13,325 bases of DNA from Deltaproteobacteria bacterium (GTDB lineage: Bacteria; Desulfobacterota; DSM-4660; Desulfatiglandales; HGW-15), in assembly GCA_030671095.1 (NCBI GenBank), contig DAOVAK010000024.1:1-13325 (forward strand). Reading direction: 5' to 3'. The notes under the pieces are model-generated. The model saw nothing but the letters and a program-made list of their open reading frames with translations. It was not told where the DNA came from and did not search any database. A program made the translations under genes and the position numbers. Position 1 is the first letter of the stretch, and every line of letters starts with the position of its first letter. This document shows, in pieces, positions 6,306-13,117 of this stretch.

Positions 6306-7177
6306 AAACAAATATAGCAAAAGTTCTTATCGAAGCCTTGCCCTATATCCGGCGATTCAACAATGCCACCATAGTGGTTAAGTACGGCGGGCACGCCATG
6401 GTTGATGAAAAGCTGAAGAAGAACTTTGCCCTGGATATTATTCTTATGAAATACGTGGGCCTCAATCCTATTGTGGTGCACGGTGGCGGGCCTCAGATAG
6501 GCAAGTTCTTGAATAAGCTCTCCATTGAGTCTGAATTTGTGGATGGAATGCGGGTGACCGATAAACAGACCATGGACGTGGTGGAGATGGTCCTTGTGGG
6601 GAAAGTGAACAAAGAGATTGTGACCCTCATCAACCAGAACGGTGGCCAATCCGTAGGGCTCTCAGGTAAGGATGGTCAACTCGTTACTGCCAAAAAGATG
6701 AAATATGTCAAAGACATGGGAGGCGATCAACCACCCGAGATCATTGACATGGGTATGGTGGGTGAGATCACGTCCGTGAATAACCAGGTTCTCAAGAATC
6801 TTCTGGATGGGCAGTTTGTCCCGGTCATAGCCCCTGTAGGCGCAGGCCAAAAAGGTGAGACATACAATATTAATGCAGACCTAGTGGCAGGGCACATAGC
6901 CGCTTCTCTAAAGGCCAGGAAATTGATTCTTCTCACAGATACAGAGGGGATTCTCGATCAAGAGGGGAAGTTGATTTCCTCAGTCAAGAAGAAAGAGGCC
7001 CCAAAGCTAATAAAGAATGGCACCGTGAAGGGAGGTATGATTCCGAAAGTCAATTGTTGTCTGGAGGCCCTGAAAGGCGGGGTCAAGAAGGCCCATATCA
7101 TTGACGGGCGTAAAGCGCATGCCATTTTATTAGAGATATTCACCAAGATTGGGGTTGGCACGGAGATCGTCCACTAA
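6293..7177 (+). CDS. argB: Acetylglutamate kinase, arginine-sensitive type
   Basis: Phosphorylates N-acetylglutamate in the second step of arginine synthesis (cytosol). At 294 residues it has the length of the family. Motifs in order are VVKYGGHAM for the ATP phosphate contact, [19 protein letters not shown] for substrate binding, [24 protein letters not shown], and [15 protein letters not shown] with the conserved lysine near the nucleotide. The N-terminal segment [14 protein letters not shown] matches the extra helix that links dimers into hexamers in arginine-inhibited kinases, and the C-terminal HAILLEIF with GVGTEIV fits the arginine site, so feedback control by arginine is expected. ATG 6293 is the only sensible start and lies inside a heptad repeat, which therefore encodes the MTDD N terminus. 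Confidence 0.96.
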   Translation: MTDDQTNIAKVLIEALPYIRRFNNATIVVKYGGHAMVDEKLKKNFALDIILMKYVGLNPIVVHGGGPQIGKFLNKLSIESEFVDGMRVTDKQTMDVVEMVLVGKVNKEIVTLINQNGGQSVGLSGKDGQLVTAKKMKYVKDMGGDQPPEIIDMGMVGEITSVNNQVLKNLLDGQFVPVIAPVGAGQKGETYNINADLVAGHIAASLKARKLILLTDTEGILDQEGKLISSVKKKEAPKLIKNGTVKGGMIPKVNCCLEALKGGVKKAHIIDGRKAHAILLEIFTKIGVGTEIVH

Positions 7178-7198
7178 GAATTGGGAATTTGGAATTAA
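7178..7198. repeat. Heptanucleotide tandem repeat, GAATTGG type, three units
   Basis: Three degenerate 7-nt units (GAATTGG, GAATTTG, GAATTAA) begin directly after the argB stop codon. This is a third heptad type, distinct from the AGTAAGG and AATGACN arrays elsewhere in the window. With only three units, chance is not excluded; its position directly at a stop codon matches the other arrays. Confidence 0.5.
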
Positions 7199-7208
7199 AG
7201 ACTCCTCA

Positions 7209-7214
7209 TATAAT
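7209..7214 (+). promoter_or_regulatory. Isolated TATAAT, possible -10 element before argD
   Basis: A perfect TATAAT lies in the 124-nt argB-argD spacer. The best upstream partner, TTGGAA within the heptad repeat at 7189-7194, is only 14 nt away, too short for a standard promoter, and TTGGGA (7181-7186) is 22 nt away. It could mark an internal promoter for argD-argF, but the evidence is one hexamer. Confidence 0.2.
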
Positions 7215-7270
7215 AGGACCTTGTGGGAAACCTCTGAGATATGAAACCGAATACCTGCCATGTCAACCTG

Positions 7271-7284
7271 AATGACTAATGACA
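7271..7284 (+). repeat. AATGACN heptad pair at the upstream candidate argD start
   Basis: Two units, AATGACT and AATGACA, of the same heptad family seen before argB and argH. An ATG inside the first (7272) is in frame with argD and would add ten residues, but has no Shine-Dalgarno sequence. The array runs directly into the AAAGGAG that I take as the argD ribosome binding site. Confidence 0.5.
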
Positions 7285-7290
7285 AAGGAG
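7284..7290 (+). promoter_or_regulatory. Ribosome binding site deciding the argD start
   Basis: AAAGGAG lies 11 nt before ATG 7302. It supports that codon over the in-frame ATG at 7272, which has no such site, and over GTG 7290, which overlaps it. Confidence 0.55.
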
Positions 7291-7301
7291 TGAGTGAGCA
7301 G

Positions 7302-8489
7302 ATGGAGAGTAGTTCCAGCCTTGCAGACAAATATATGTTTCAGACTTACAGCCGTTTTCCTCTCACGCTGGTGAAGGGAAAAGGCTGTCGGCTCTGGGAT
7401 GAAGAAGGAAAGGAGTACCTTGATTTTGTGGGTGGCATTGCTGTTTGTGCACTGGGGCATAGTTCACCACTGGTTAGCGAGGCCCTTGAAGAGCAGTCAA
7501 GAACACTGGTGCACGTATCAAACCTATATTACACAAAACCTCAAACGGAGCTGGCTCAGCTCTTGGTGGAAAATTCTTTCGCTGACCGCGTTTTTTTCTG
7601 CAACAGTGGTGCTGAGGCCAACGAGGCGGCGATAAAGCTTGTACGGCGCTATTCGGAGGAGAACTTTAGTTCAGACAGGTATGTGATCATTTCCATGACA
7701 AATTCCTTTCATGGGAGGACCATGGCCACCTTATCAGCGACAGGGCAGGCAAAGGTCCAGAAAGGTTATGATCCCTTGCTGAACGGCTTTAAATTTGTCC
7801 CTTTTAACGATCTGTCCAGCCTGGAGGAGGCGGTAGACGACCACGTGTGTGCCGTCATGCTAGAGCCCATCCAAGGCGAAGGGGGAGTCGTCTGCCCTCA
7901 TTTCGATTACCTTAAGGGTGTTGAGGAGATATGCGATAACCGAAATCTGCTTCTCATCTTTGATGAAGTCCAAGTGGGGATGGGCCGCACCGGGAAGTTA
8001 TTCGCCTATGAGCACTATGGTGTAACGCCGCACATAATGACTTTGGCCAAGGCATTGGGAAACGGCCTTCCCATTGGTGCCATGCTTTCCACCGAGGAGT
8101 TGAGCAACGCATTCGGTCCTGGAAGTCATGCCTCCACCTTTGGCGGAACGCCCCTCGTGACGGCTGCTGCAAAGGCTGTGTTGAAAAGCCTTTTGGAAGA
8201 TGGATGGATAGATAACTGTCGGCAGATGGGGGAATATTTCAAAGGAAGATTGGAGGATCTTGGCCCGAGACATCGTATGATAAAGGAGGTAAGGGGGCTT
8301 GGCCTCATTCTCGGTGTGGAACTTGATCGGCCAGGCGCTCCAATTGTGGACGCCTGCACAGAGAGGGGTTTTCTAATCAACTGTATACAGGACAAGGTCC
8401 TTCGGTTTATTCCCCCTCTGATTGTTGAGAAGAGAGAGATTGACCTTCTGCTTGAAGCTCTGGATGAGATCTTGGGTGAACAGAGATGA
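7302..8489 (+). CDS. argD: Acetylornithine aminotransferase (PLP-dependent)
   Basis: Transfers an amino group from glutamate to N-acetylglutamate semialdehyde, giving N-acetylornithine; the enzyme often also serves as succinyldiaminopimelate aminotransferase in lysine synthesis. From ATG 7302 it is 395 residues, typical for the family. The class-III aminotransferase layout is clear: GRxx-type entry TYSRFPLTLVKGKGCRLWD, FVGGIAVCALGHSSP, CNSGAEANEAAIKL for the cofactor phosphate, SFHGRT, IFDEVQVGMGRTG with the Asp that contacts the pyridine nitrogen, and TLAKALGNGLP carrying the Schiff-base lysine at 250. STFGGTPL follows. A longer form from ATG 7272 is possible. Its stop overlaps the argF start (ATGA), so the two are translationally coupled. 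Confidence 0.95.
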   Translation: MESSSSLADKYMFQTYSRFPLTLVKGKGCRLWDEEGKEYLDFVGGIAVCALGHSSPLVSEALEEQSRTLVHVSNLYYTKPQTELAQLLVENSFADRVFFCNSGAEANEAAIKLVRRYSEENFSSDRYVIISMTNSFHGRTMATLSATGQAKVQKGYDPLLNGFKFVPFNDLSSLEEAVDDHVCAVMLEPIQGEGGVVCPHFDYLKGVEEICDNRNLLLIFDEVQVGMGRTGKLFAYEHYGVTPHIMTLAKALGNGLPIGAMLSTEELSNAFGPGSHASTFGGTPLVTAAAKAVLKSLLEDGWIDNCRQMGEYFKGRLEDLGPRHRMIKEVRGLGLILGVELDRPGAPIVDACTERGFLINCIQDKVLRFIPPLIVEKREIDLLLEALDEILGEQR

Positions 8490-9385
8490 AACGAGACCTT
8501 TTAACAATTCGAGATCTAAGTCAGGAAGAAATTTTCACTCTTATTGATAGGGGTCTCGAGATAAAAAAACAGGGACGCAATGCTTCCAAGCCCCTCAGCG
8601 GTTACACCATCGGATTGGTTTTTGATAAGGCCTCAACGAGGACAAGGGTCTCCTTCGAGACAGCCATGTTCCGCTCGGGTGGCCAAACGCTTTTCCTGAG
8701 TCGAGCCGATATGCAGTTGTCGAGAGATGAGACTGTGGAGGATACGGCTCGGGTACTTTCTCGATATATTGATGGTCTGGTGATTAGAACCTATTCTCAG
8801 GGGCTGGTCAAAGAGATGGCAAAATGGGCAGATATACCTGTTATCAACGCCCTGACGGATCTCTATCATCCCTGCCAGGTACTGAGTGACCTCATGACAG
8901 TGAAGGAGAAGCGAGGGCACATGGACAATATGAAAGTTGCCTGGATCGGAGATGGCAACAATGTGGCCCACTCGTGGATTAACGCCGCCCATCTGCTGGG
9001 ATTTGAGCTGATCTTGGCGTGTCCCCGCGGTTATCATCCTTTACCTGAAGTCCTGAAGGATGTGGGTGAAAACGTCAGTGTGATTGAAGATCGGGAAGAG
9101 GCTGCCCGTGGAGCAGATGTCATTAATACGGATGTCTGGGCCAGCATGGGCCAAGAAGACGAAAAAGTGGAACGGATGAAGGTTTTCCAGGACTTTCAAG
9201 TGGATCAGTCATTGGTCGAACTGGCTAAACCCGATGTCCTGGTCATGCATTGTCTTCCGGCCCATAGGGGTGAGGAGATAACGGCCGAGGTTATCGATGG
9301 CCCTCGCTCCGTCGTTTTTGATCAGGCTGAAAACAAGCTCCACCTCCATCAGGCCCTTCTGGAGAAATTACTGATTAAGGAATAA
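8486..9385 (+). CDS. argF: Ornithine carbamoyltransferase
   Basis: Joins ornithine and carbamoyl phosphate to give citrulline in the cytosol. At 299 residues it is at the short end of the normal range. The carbamoyl-phosphate loop STRTR is at 50-54 and HPCQ at 128-131. The ornithine-binding DVWASMG reaches the SMG loop at 220-222, and HCLPAHRGEE starts at 255 with the catalytic Cys256. The SMG loop and HCLP point to ornithine carbamoyltransferase and away from aspartate or N-acetylornithine carbamoyltransferases. It starts inside the argD stop codon. One of the two inverted-repeat elements begins 2 nt after its TAA, which splits the arg genes into argBDF and argGH blocks. Confidence 0.96.
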   Translation: MKRDLLTIRDLSQEEIFTLIDRGLEIKKQGRNASKPLSGYTIGLVFDKASTRTRVSFETAMFRSGGQTLFLSRADMQLSRDETVEDTARVLSRYIDGLVIRTYSQGLVKEMAKWADIPVINALTDLYHPCQVLSDLMTVKEKRGHMDNMKVAWIGDGNNVAHSWINAAHLLGFELILACPRGYHPLPEVLKDVGENVSVIEDREEAARGADVINTDVWASMGQEDEKVERMKVFQDFQVDQSLVELAKPDVLVMHCLPAHRGEEITAEVIDGPRSVVFDQAENKLHLHQALLEKLLIKE

Positions 9386-9409
9386 ATAACCGCTGACCTA
9401 CGCGGACAT

Positions 9410-9475
9410 TTTAGCCGAGCGACCCGCCCGCCTCGCCTGCGCGAGAGCAATGGCGGGCAGGCTTGCTCGGCTAAA
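9410..9475. repeat. Expanded nested hairpin in element copy 1
   Basis: TTTAGCCGAGC (9410-9420) pairs perfectly with GCTCGGCTAAA (9465-9475). The loop contains a second palindrome, GCCCGCC facing GGCGGGC, and inside that CTCGC facing GCGAG around CTGC. In element copy 2 the same outer stem has a simple 5-nt loop, so about 39 extra bases sit in this loop. No T run follows, so it is not an obvious terminator for argF, although a strong stem just past a stop codon could protect the mRNA end. Confidence 0.65.
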
Positions 9476-9587
9476 GGGCATCATCGTCTCATAATACTAA
9501 ACAGTGAACATCGATTTTCGGTACTTTTACACTTCCAAAAACCGAAATAAGGCGATCGTCTTTCTAACCGCCCGAAGGGCAGGCTCG

Positions 9588-9617
9588 TTTTCCTCTGCCG
9601 CAGTCGGCAGAGGAAAA
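9588..9617. repeat. Perfect 13-bp hairpin shared by both elements (copy 1)
   Basis: TTTTCCTCTGCCG (9588-9600) and CGGCAGAGGAAAA (9605-9617) flank the loop CAGT. Both arms are identical to those at 13118-13147 in element copy 2, where the loop is ACGT. It is the most conserved part of the element. Confidence 0.75.
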
Positions 9618-9637
9618 AGTCTATGTCTGTCTGCTTG

Positions 9638-9669
9638 CCCCGTGAAACGCGAAGCCTATTTCACTGGGG
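9638..9669 (+). repeat. CCCCGTGAAA-type REP hairpin inside element copy 1
   Basis: CCCC-GTGAAA at the left pairs with TTTCAC-T-GGGG at the right, leaving one bulged base and a loop containing GCGAAGCC. The same family, on the opposite strand and with GTGGAA/TTCCAC arms, lies at 10982-11014. Copy 2 of the larger element lacks this hairpin at the equivalent place, so it looks like a separate insertion into copy 1. Confidence 0.6.
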
Positions 9670-9706
9670 TGTGGGTCGGCGGTTAATTATGCATAGCTAA
9701 ACATAT

Positions 9707-9712
9707 GAGGAG
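9707..9712 (+). promoter_or_regulatory. Ribosome binding site deciding the TTG start of argG
   Basis: GAGGAG lies 9 nt before TTG 9722. The nearby ATG at 9705 is out of frame, and no in-frame ATG or GTG matches the family's N terminus, so the site supports the TTG codon. Confidence 0.7.
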
Positions 9713-9721
9713 AGCTGAGAT

Positions 9722-10948
9722 TTGGGTGAAAAGATCAAGAAGATCGTGCTGGCTTATTCCGGAGGTCTTGATACATCCGTCATTCTCTCATGGTTGATGG
9801 AAAACTATCAGTGCCCCGTCATTGCCTTTTTTGCAGATCTGGGCCAGGGAGATGATATGGACGCGGTCAAGGAGAAGGCCATTCAGACGGGCGCAGAAGA
9901 AGTTATCCTGGAAGACCTTAAAGAGGAGTTTGTGGGGGATTTCGTGTGGCCCGCACTGAGGGCCAATGCCATTTATGAATCCGGGTACCTGCTCGGGACT
10001 TCTCTTGCAAGGCCCCTCATCGCCATGAGACAGGTGGAAGCTTCGAGGAGCTCAGGAGCGGATGCAGTGAGTCACGGGGCCACGGGAAAAGGGAATGATC
10101 AGGTGAGGTTTGAAATGGCCTACATGGCCCTTGAGCCTGACTTAAAGATCATCGCACCCTGGAGGATATGGAATTTCAAGGGCCGAGAAGACCTTGTAGG
10201 CTATGCCCGCTCCAAAAATATCCCTGTTCCTGTGACCAAAGAGAAGCCCTATTCCACCGATGCAAATCTGCTGCACATCAGTTTCGAAGGCGGGATCCTT
10301 GAAGATACATGGAACGAGCCTCCTGAAGACATGTTTGTCATGTCCGTTTCTCCGGAAGATGCGCCTGATCAGGCCTCGTATATAGAAGTCCAATTCAAAG
10401 AGGGGAACCCAATTGCCGTAGATGGAAAATCTTTGTCCCCTGCAAATCTCTTGGCCCACCTAAACGCCCTGGGCGGGAGGAATGGCATCGGACGGGTGGA
10501 CCTGGTGGAGAATCGATATGTGGGCATGAAGTCCAGGGGCGTGTATGAAACGCCAGGTGGGACTATTTTAAGGATAGCCCACCAGGCCATTGAGTCTATA
10601 ACCATGGACCGGGAAGTCATGCACATAAGGGACGGACTTGTGCCCCGGTACGCCGAGATGATCTACTATGGCTACTGGTTTTCACCAGAGAGGGAAATGC
10701 TACAGTCCCTTATCGATGAGACGCAGAAAAACGTAACCGGTATCGTGAGGCTCAAACTCTACAAAGGCAACTGCACCGTGGTGGGAAGGAAATCTGATCG
10801 TTCGCTATATGACGCAGACTTTGCCACCTTTGAGAGTGAAGATGTATATAACCAAAAGGATGCGGAAGGATTTATAAGGCTGAATGCCCTCCGGCTTAAA
10901 ATAGCCGAACTCATGAGACGGAAGCAGAGACAAGGGAATACCCAATGA
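9722..10948 (+). CDS. argG: Argininosuccinate synthase
   Basis: Condenses citrulline and aspartate at the cost of ATP cleavage to AMP. Its 408 residues fit the family. The N-type ATP-pyrophosphatase loop AYSGGLDTS is near residues 10-18, followed by [33 protein letters not shown] (aspartate and citrulline site), APWRIW and [13 protein letters not shown]. The start is TTG, supported by GAGGAG 9 nt upstream and by the short lead-in [15 protein letters not shown] expected of the family. A TTG start may hold translation below that of neighbours. The gene lies 36 nt after element copy 1, so its leader, and possibly its promoter, depends on that element. Confidence 0.96.
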   Translation: MGEKIKKIVLAYSGGLDTSVILSWLMENYQCPVIAFFADLGQGDDMDAVKEKAIQTGAEEVILEDLKEEFVGDFVWPALRANAIYESGYLLGTSLARPLIAMRQVEASRSSGADAVSHGATGKGNDQVRFEMAYMALEPDLKIIAPWRIWNFKGREDLVGYARSKNIPVPVTKEKPYSTDANLLHISFEGGILEDTWNEPPEDMFVMSVSPEDAPDQASYIEVQFKEGNPIAVDGKSLSPANLLAHLNALGGRNGIGRVDLVENRYVGMKSRGVYETPGGTILRIAHQAIESITMDREVMHIRDGLVPRYAEMIYYGYWFSPEREMLQSLIDETQKNVTGIVRLKLYKGNCTVVGRKSDRSLYDADFATFESEDVYNQKDAEGFIRLNALRLKIAELMRRKQRQGNTQ

Positions 10949-11030
10949 CCCCAGTGGAATGGTCTCCCGATGAATCGGGAGCCCCAGTGGAATAGGCTGA
11001 CGCATTCCACGGGGTAAAAATTCCACAGGG
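10949..11030. repeat. Nested palindrome array in the argG-argH spacer
   Basis: It begins directly after the argG stop. An outer arm CCCCAGTGGAAT (10949-10960) can pair with ATTCCACAGGG (11020-11030). Within it are CTCCCGAT (10964-10971)/ATCGGGAG (10974-10981) with a 2-nt loop, and the hairpin 10982-11014 formed by CCCC-A-GTGGAAT and ATTCCAC-GGGG. The whole draws as a stem carrying two hairpins. The repeated CCCCAGTGGAAT arm suggests that two related palindromes landed here, the second inside the first. Nothing in it looks coding. Confidence 0.65.
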
Positions 11031-11045
11031 CAAGCAAATGACAAA

Positions 11046-11072
11046 ACCCTCTTCCCCTTTGAGGGGTAGGGT
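11046..11072. repeat. CCCT/AGGG-rich hairpin before argH
   Basis: CCCCT (11054-11058) pairs with AGGGG (11062-11066) around TTG, and CCCT (11047-11050) with AGGG (11068-11071) outside an uneven internal loop. It resembles another widespread REP-like class and lies about 20 nt before the argH start. Confidence 0.45.
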
Positions 11073-11083
11073 GGGTGTGGGCG

Positions 11084-11104
11084 AATGACCAATGACAGAT
11101 GAGA
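11084..11104 (+). repeat. AATGACN heptad array containing the argH start codon
   Basis: Three units, AATGACC, AATGACA and GATGAGA, of the family also found at the argB start and upstream of argD. ATG 11092 in the second unit opens argH. ATG 11085 gives a five-codon peptide ending in TGA, and ATG 11099 is out of frame. Single units also lie at 11037-11043 and over the argG stop at 10944-10950. Confidence 0.65.
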
Positions 11105-12480
11105 AATCAAAAATTTGGGGAGGTCGTTTTCAGAAAGGCATGGATGAGGTGGTGGAGAAGTTTAATGCCTCCATCAGCTTTGATGCACGGCTATATGCGC
11201 AGGATATAGAGGGAAGCATGGCCCATTGTCGGATGCTTGCCAAACAGGGAATTATCAGTGAAGAAGAGTCTTCCCAGATCCTTAGTGCACTGGCAGAGAT
11301 TAAGAGGGAGATGGACAGGGGAGAAATCCCTCTTGATGAGGTGCACGAAGATATTCACACCCTTGTGGAGAAAGTCCTGGTGGAGAAGATCGGACCGATT
11401 GGGGAGAAGCTTCACACAGGCCGAAGCCGCAACGATCAAATTTCCCTGGATGTGCGCTTGTATGTGAGGGAGGCCATTCAGAGGGTGGCCAAGCTGATAG
11501 AAGAATTGCAATTGGTCTTGGTGGGTCTTGCAGGGAAAAACATGGATCTGATTGTCCCAGGATATACCCACCTTCAGCGGGCGCAGCCCGTGCTGCTGGC
11601 TCATCATCTGCTGGCCTACTTTGAAATGCTGAAAAGAGATGGGCAGAGGTTACGAGAAAACCTTAAACGGGTAAATGTGCTTCCCCTAGGAAGTGCTGCA
11701 CTGGCCGGTTCCACCTTTCAACTGGACCGGGAAATGGTGGCCAAAGCGTTGGGGTTTGAAACCATCTCAGAGAACAGTATGGATGCCGTAAGCGATCGGG
11801 ACTTTGTGATCGAGTTCCTTTTTGCCTCTTCCGTCCTCATGATGCACTTGAGCCGTCTGTGCGAGGAACTGATCATCTGGTCAAGCCAGGAGTTCGGATT
11901 TATAACTCTCCCGGATGCATACTGCACCGGCAGCAGTATCATGCCTCAAAAGAAGAATCCGGATCTACCGGAGCTCATAAGGGGGAAGACAGGCCGGGTA
12001 TATGGGCACCTAATGGCCCTTTTGACTACCATGAAGGGCCTTCCCTTGAGCTACAACAAGGATTTGCAGGAGGACAAAGAGCCCCTGTTCGATACGGTAG
12101 ACACGGTGGGGCAGTGTCTCTCGGTGCTAAGCCGTCTTTTGAAGGAAGTCTCTTTCAATGAGGAGAAGATGAGAAAGGCGACCGAAGAGGGCTATCTTGT
12201 TGCCACCGATTTGGCGGATTATCTGGTAGGGAAGGGGGTGACCTTTCGGAAGGCTCATGAGACTGTGGGAAAGATGGTGCTTTTTGCCATCGATCAGAAG
12301 AAGGAATTAGGCCAGCTCAACTTGGAGGAGATGAAGAAGTTTGAGCGTAAGATAGAGAAAGATGTTTACGATTGGCTTGAGCCCGCTTTATGCCTTAAAA
12401 GGAGAAATCTCCCAGGAGGTACAGGGCCTGAAGCGGTCAAAAGAAGTCTTCAAAAGGCCAAAGAGGAACTTACATCTTGA
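11092..12480 (+). CDS. argH: Argininosuccinate lyase
   Basis: Splits argininosuccinate into arginine and fumarate, the last step of arginine synthesis. The 462 residues match the usual length. The fumarase/aspartase superfamily fold shows in WGGRF at the N terminus, EDIHTLVE, LHTGRSRNDQ (substrate contacts), PGYTHLQRAQPV with the catalytic-base histidine region, SDRDFVIEFLF, and the family signature GSSIMPQKKNP (280-290) carrying the catalytic serine loop. ATG 11092 is the only in-frame start close to the expected N terminus, with no strong Shine-Dalgarno sequence. It lies in a heptad repeat, which encodes the MTDE residues. The following lipoprotein gene starts inside its stop codon (TTGA). 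Confidence 0.97.
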   Translation: MTDEKSKIWGGRFQKGMDEVVEKFNASISFDARLYAQDIEGSMAHCRMLAKQGIISEEESSQILSALAEIKREMDRGEIPLDEVHEDIHTLVEKVLVEKIGPIGEKLHTGRSRNDQISLDVRLYVREAIQRVAKLIEELQLVLVGLAGKNMDLIVPGYTHLQRAQPVLLAHHLLAYFEMLKRDGQRLRENLKRVNVLPLGSAALAGSTFQLDREMVAKALGFETISENSMDAVSDRDFVIEFLFASSVLMMHLSRLCEELIIWSSQEFGFITLPDAYCTGSSIMPQKKNPDLPELIRGKTGRVYGHLMALLTTMKGLPLSYNKDLQEDKEPLFDTVDTVGQCLSVLSRLLKEVSFNEEKMRKATEEGYLVATDLADYLVGKGVTFRKAHETVGKMVLFAIDQKKELGQLNLEEMKKFERKIEKDVYDWLEPALCLKRRNLPGGTGPEAVKRSLQKAKEELTS

Positions 12481-12902
12481 AATCCGCCCGATTTCTGGTT
12501 TTCCTGTGTGCTTTTGGAATCCTCATGGTCACACTGTCGTGTGGAAAGAAAGGGGACCCCTTTCTGCCCCAGAAAGAGATCTCTGCAAAAGTAACAGATT
12601 TACAGGGCGAACGGGAAAAGGGGGATATTCTCTTAAGGGGAAAGATCCGTGGTCCGAAGGAAGTGGAAGGTGCCAGGGTCTATTATGCGCAATATCCCAT
12701 TGAAAAAGCCCCGTGTGAGGGGTGCCCCATTGAATATCAGGGCTATCAAGCATATGGTGCAGATGTGGTCAAGGAGGAAGGCTTTCTTTGCAGGATTCCA
12801 GTAAAGGTTCAAGGACAAGTCTATTTTTTTAGAGTGAACCTGATCGGACCAGGTGGGGAAATGGGTCCGCCTTCCGAGACGGTCAAAGTGGTTGTAGAGT
12901 AG
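12477..12902 (+). CDS. Small lipoprotein, LptM-like N terminus with a fibronectin III-like tail
   Basis: A 141-residue secreted lipoprotein. A basic start (KSAR) and hydrophobic stretch (about 6-20) lead to a lipobox TLSC with the lipidated cysteine at 22; Thr at -3 is slightly unusual. Glycine follows the cysteine, which fits outer-membrane sorting. The mature end CGKKGDPFLP resembles the CGxKGPLYLP start of LptM, the lipoprotein that helps assemble the LptDE lipopolysaccharide translocon and whose gene is next to lysA in E. coli. Here too lysA is next. Unlike the short LptM, about 110 more residues follow, with a CEGCP pair and an end (YFFRVNLIGPGGEMGPPSET) reminiscent of fibronectin type III strands. 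TTG 12477 overlaps the argH stop. The LptM link is inference. Confidence 0.8.
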   Translation: MKSARFLVFLCAFGILMVTLSCGKKGDPFLPQKEISAKVTDLQGEREKGDILLRGKIRGPKEVEGARVYYAQYPIEKAPCEGCPIEYQGYQAYGADVVKEEGFLCRIPVKVQGQVYFFRVNLIGPGGEMGPPSETVKVVVE

Positions 12903-12940
12903 GGAGCTCAAATTTATTAACCGCAGACACACGCCGACAA

Positions 12941-12967
12941 TTTGGCCGAGCGACTTGCTCGGCCAAA
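12941..12967. repeat. Left hairpin of element copy 2
   Basis: TTTGGCCGAGC (12941-12951) and GCTCGGCCAAA (12957-12967) are perfect reverse complements around GACTT. The stem in copy 1 (9410-9475) differs by one base pair, A-T there and G-C here, so pairing is kept. Confidence 0.7.
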
Positions 12968-13117
12968 TGGGATGCCAATGATCGATTCGATGGGTGAGAC
13001 AGGATGGGGGCAGATCTTTGCAAATAGGGACAAAGGGAAATAAGGCCTCTGTGTTTTTGTATACTCAAGACTCAAAATAAGAAGGTTTGTTCTTTCGCCC
13101 GCCGGAGGGCAGATCTC

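Larger units (their letters stand above)
9387..9685 (+). mobile_element. MITE-like element copy 1 (argF-argG spacer), no coding capacity
   Basis: The 299-bp block fills almost the whole spacer. Its ends are imperfect inverted repeats: TAACCGCTGACCTACGC at the left and, reading inward from the right, TAACCGCCGACCCACAC, 14 of 17 matching. Inside are a left hairpin (arms 9410-9420 and 9465-9475), a weaker central one (9516-9522 and 9541-9547), a perfect 13-bp hairpin (9588-9600 and 9605-9617) and a 32-nt hairpin (9638-9669). A second copy with the same ends and the same 13-bp stem lies at 12917-13180. No transposase is encoded, so mobility would need one in trans. It may instead be an extragenic repeat kept for structure. 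No clear target duplication was found. Confidence 0.6.

Noticed and set aside
7241..7279. Twelve-codon reading frame before argD, considered as an arginine leader peptide
   Set aside because: It has no arginine codons, no strong ribosome site and no terminator-antiterminator pair after it.
9588..9617. 13-bp hairpin considered as an intrinsic terminator between argF and argG
   Set aside because: Its 3' arm ends in AAAA on the plus strand, not T. On the minus strand, too, the stem is followed by CGAGCC, with the T bases inside the stem. A shared repeat in both elements explains it better.
9504..9686. 60-codon plus-strand frame before argG
   Set aside because: It lies wholly in the inverted-repeat element and translates its palindromes; it also has no ribosome site.
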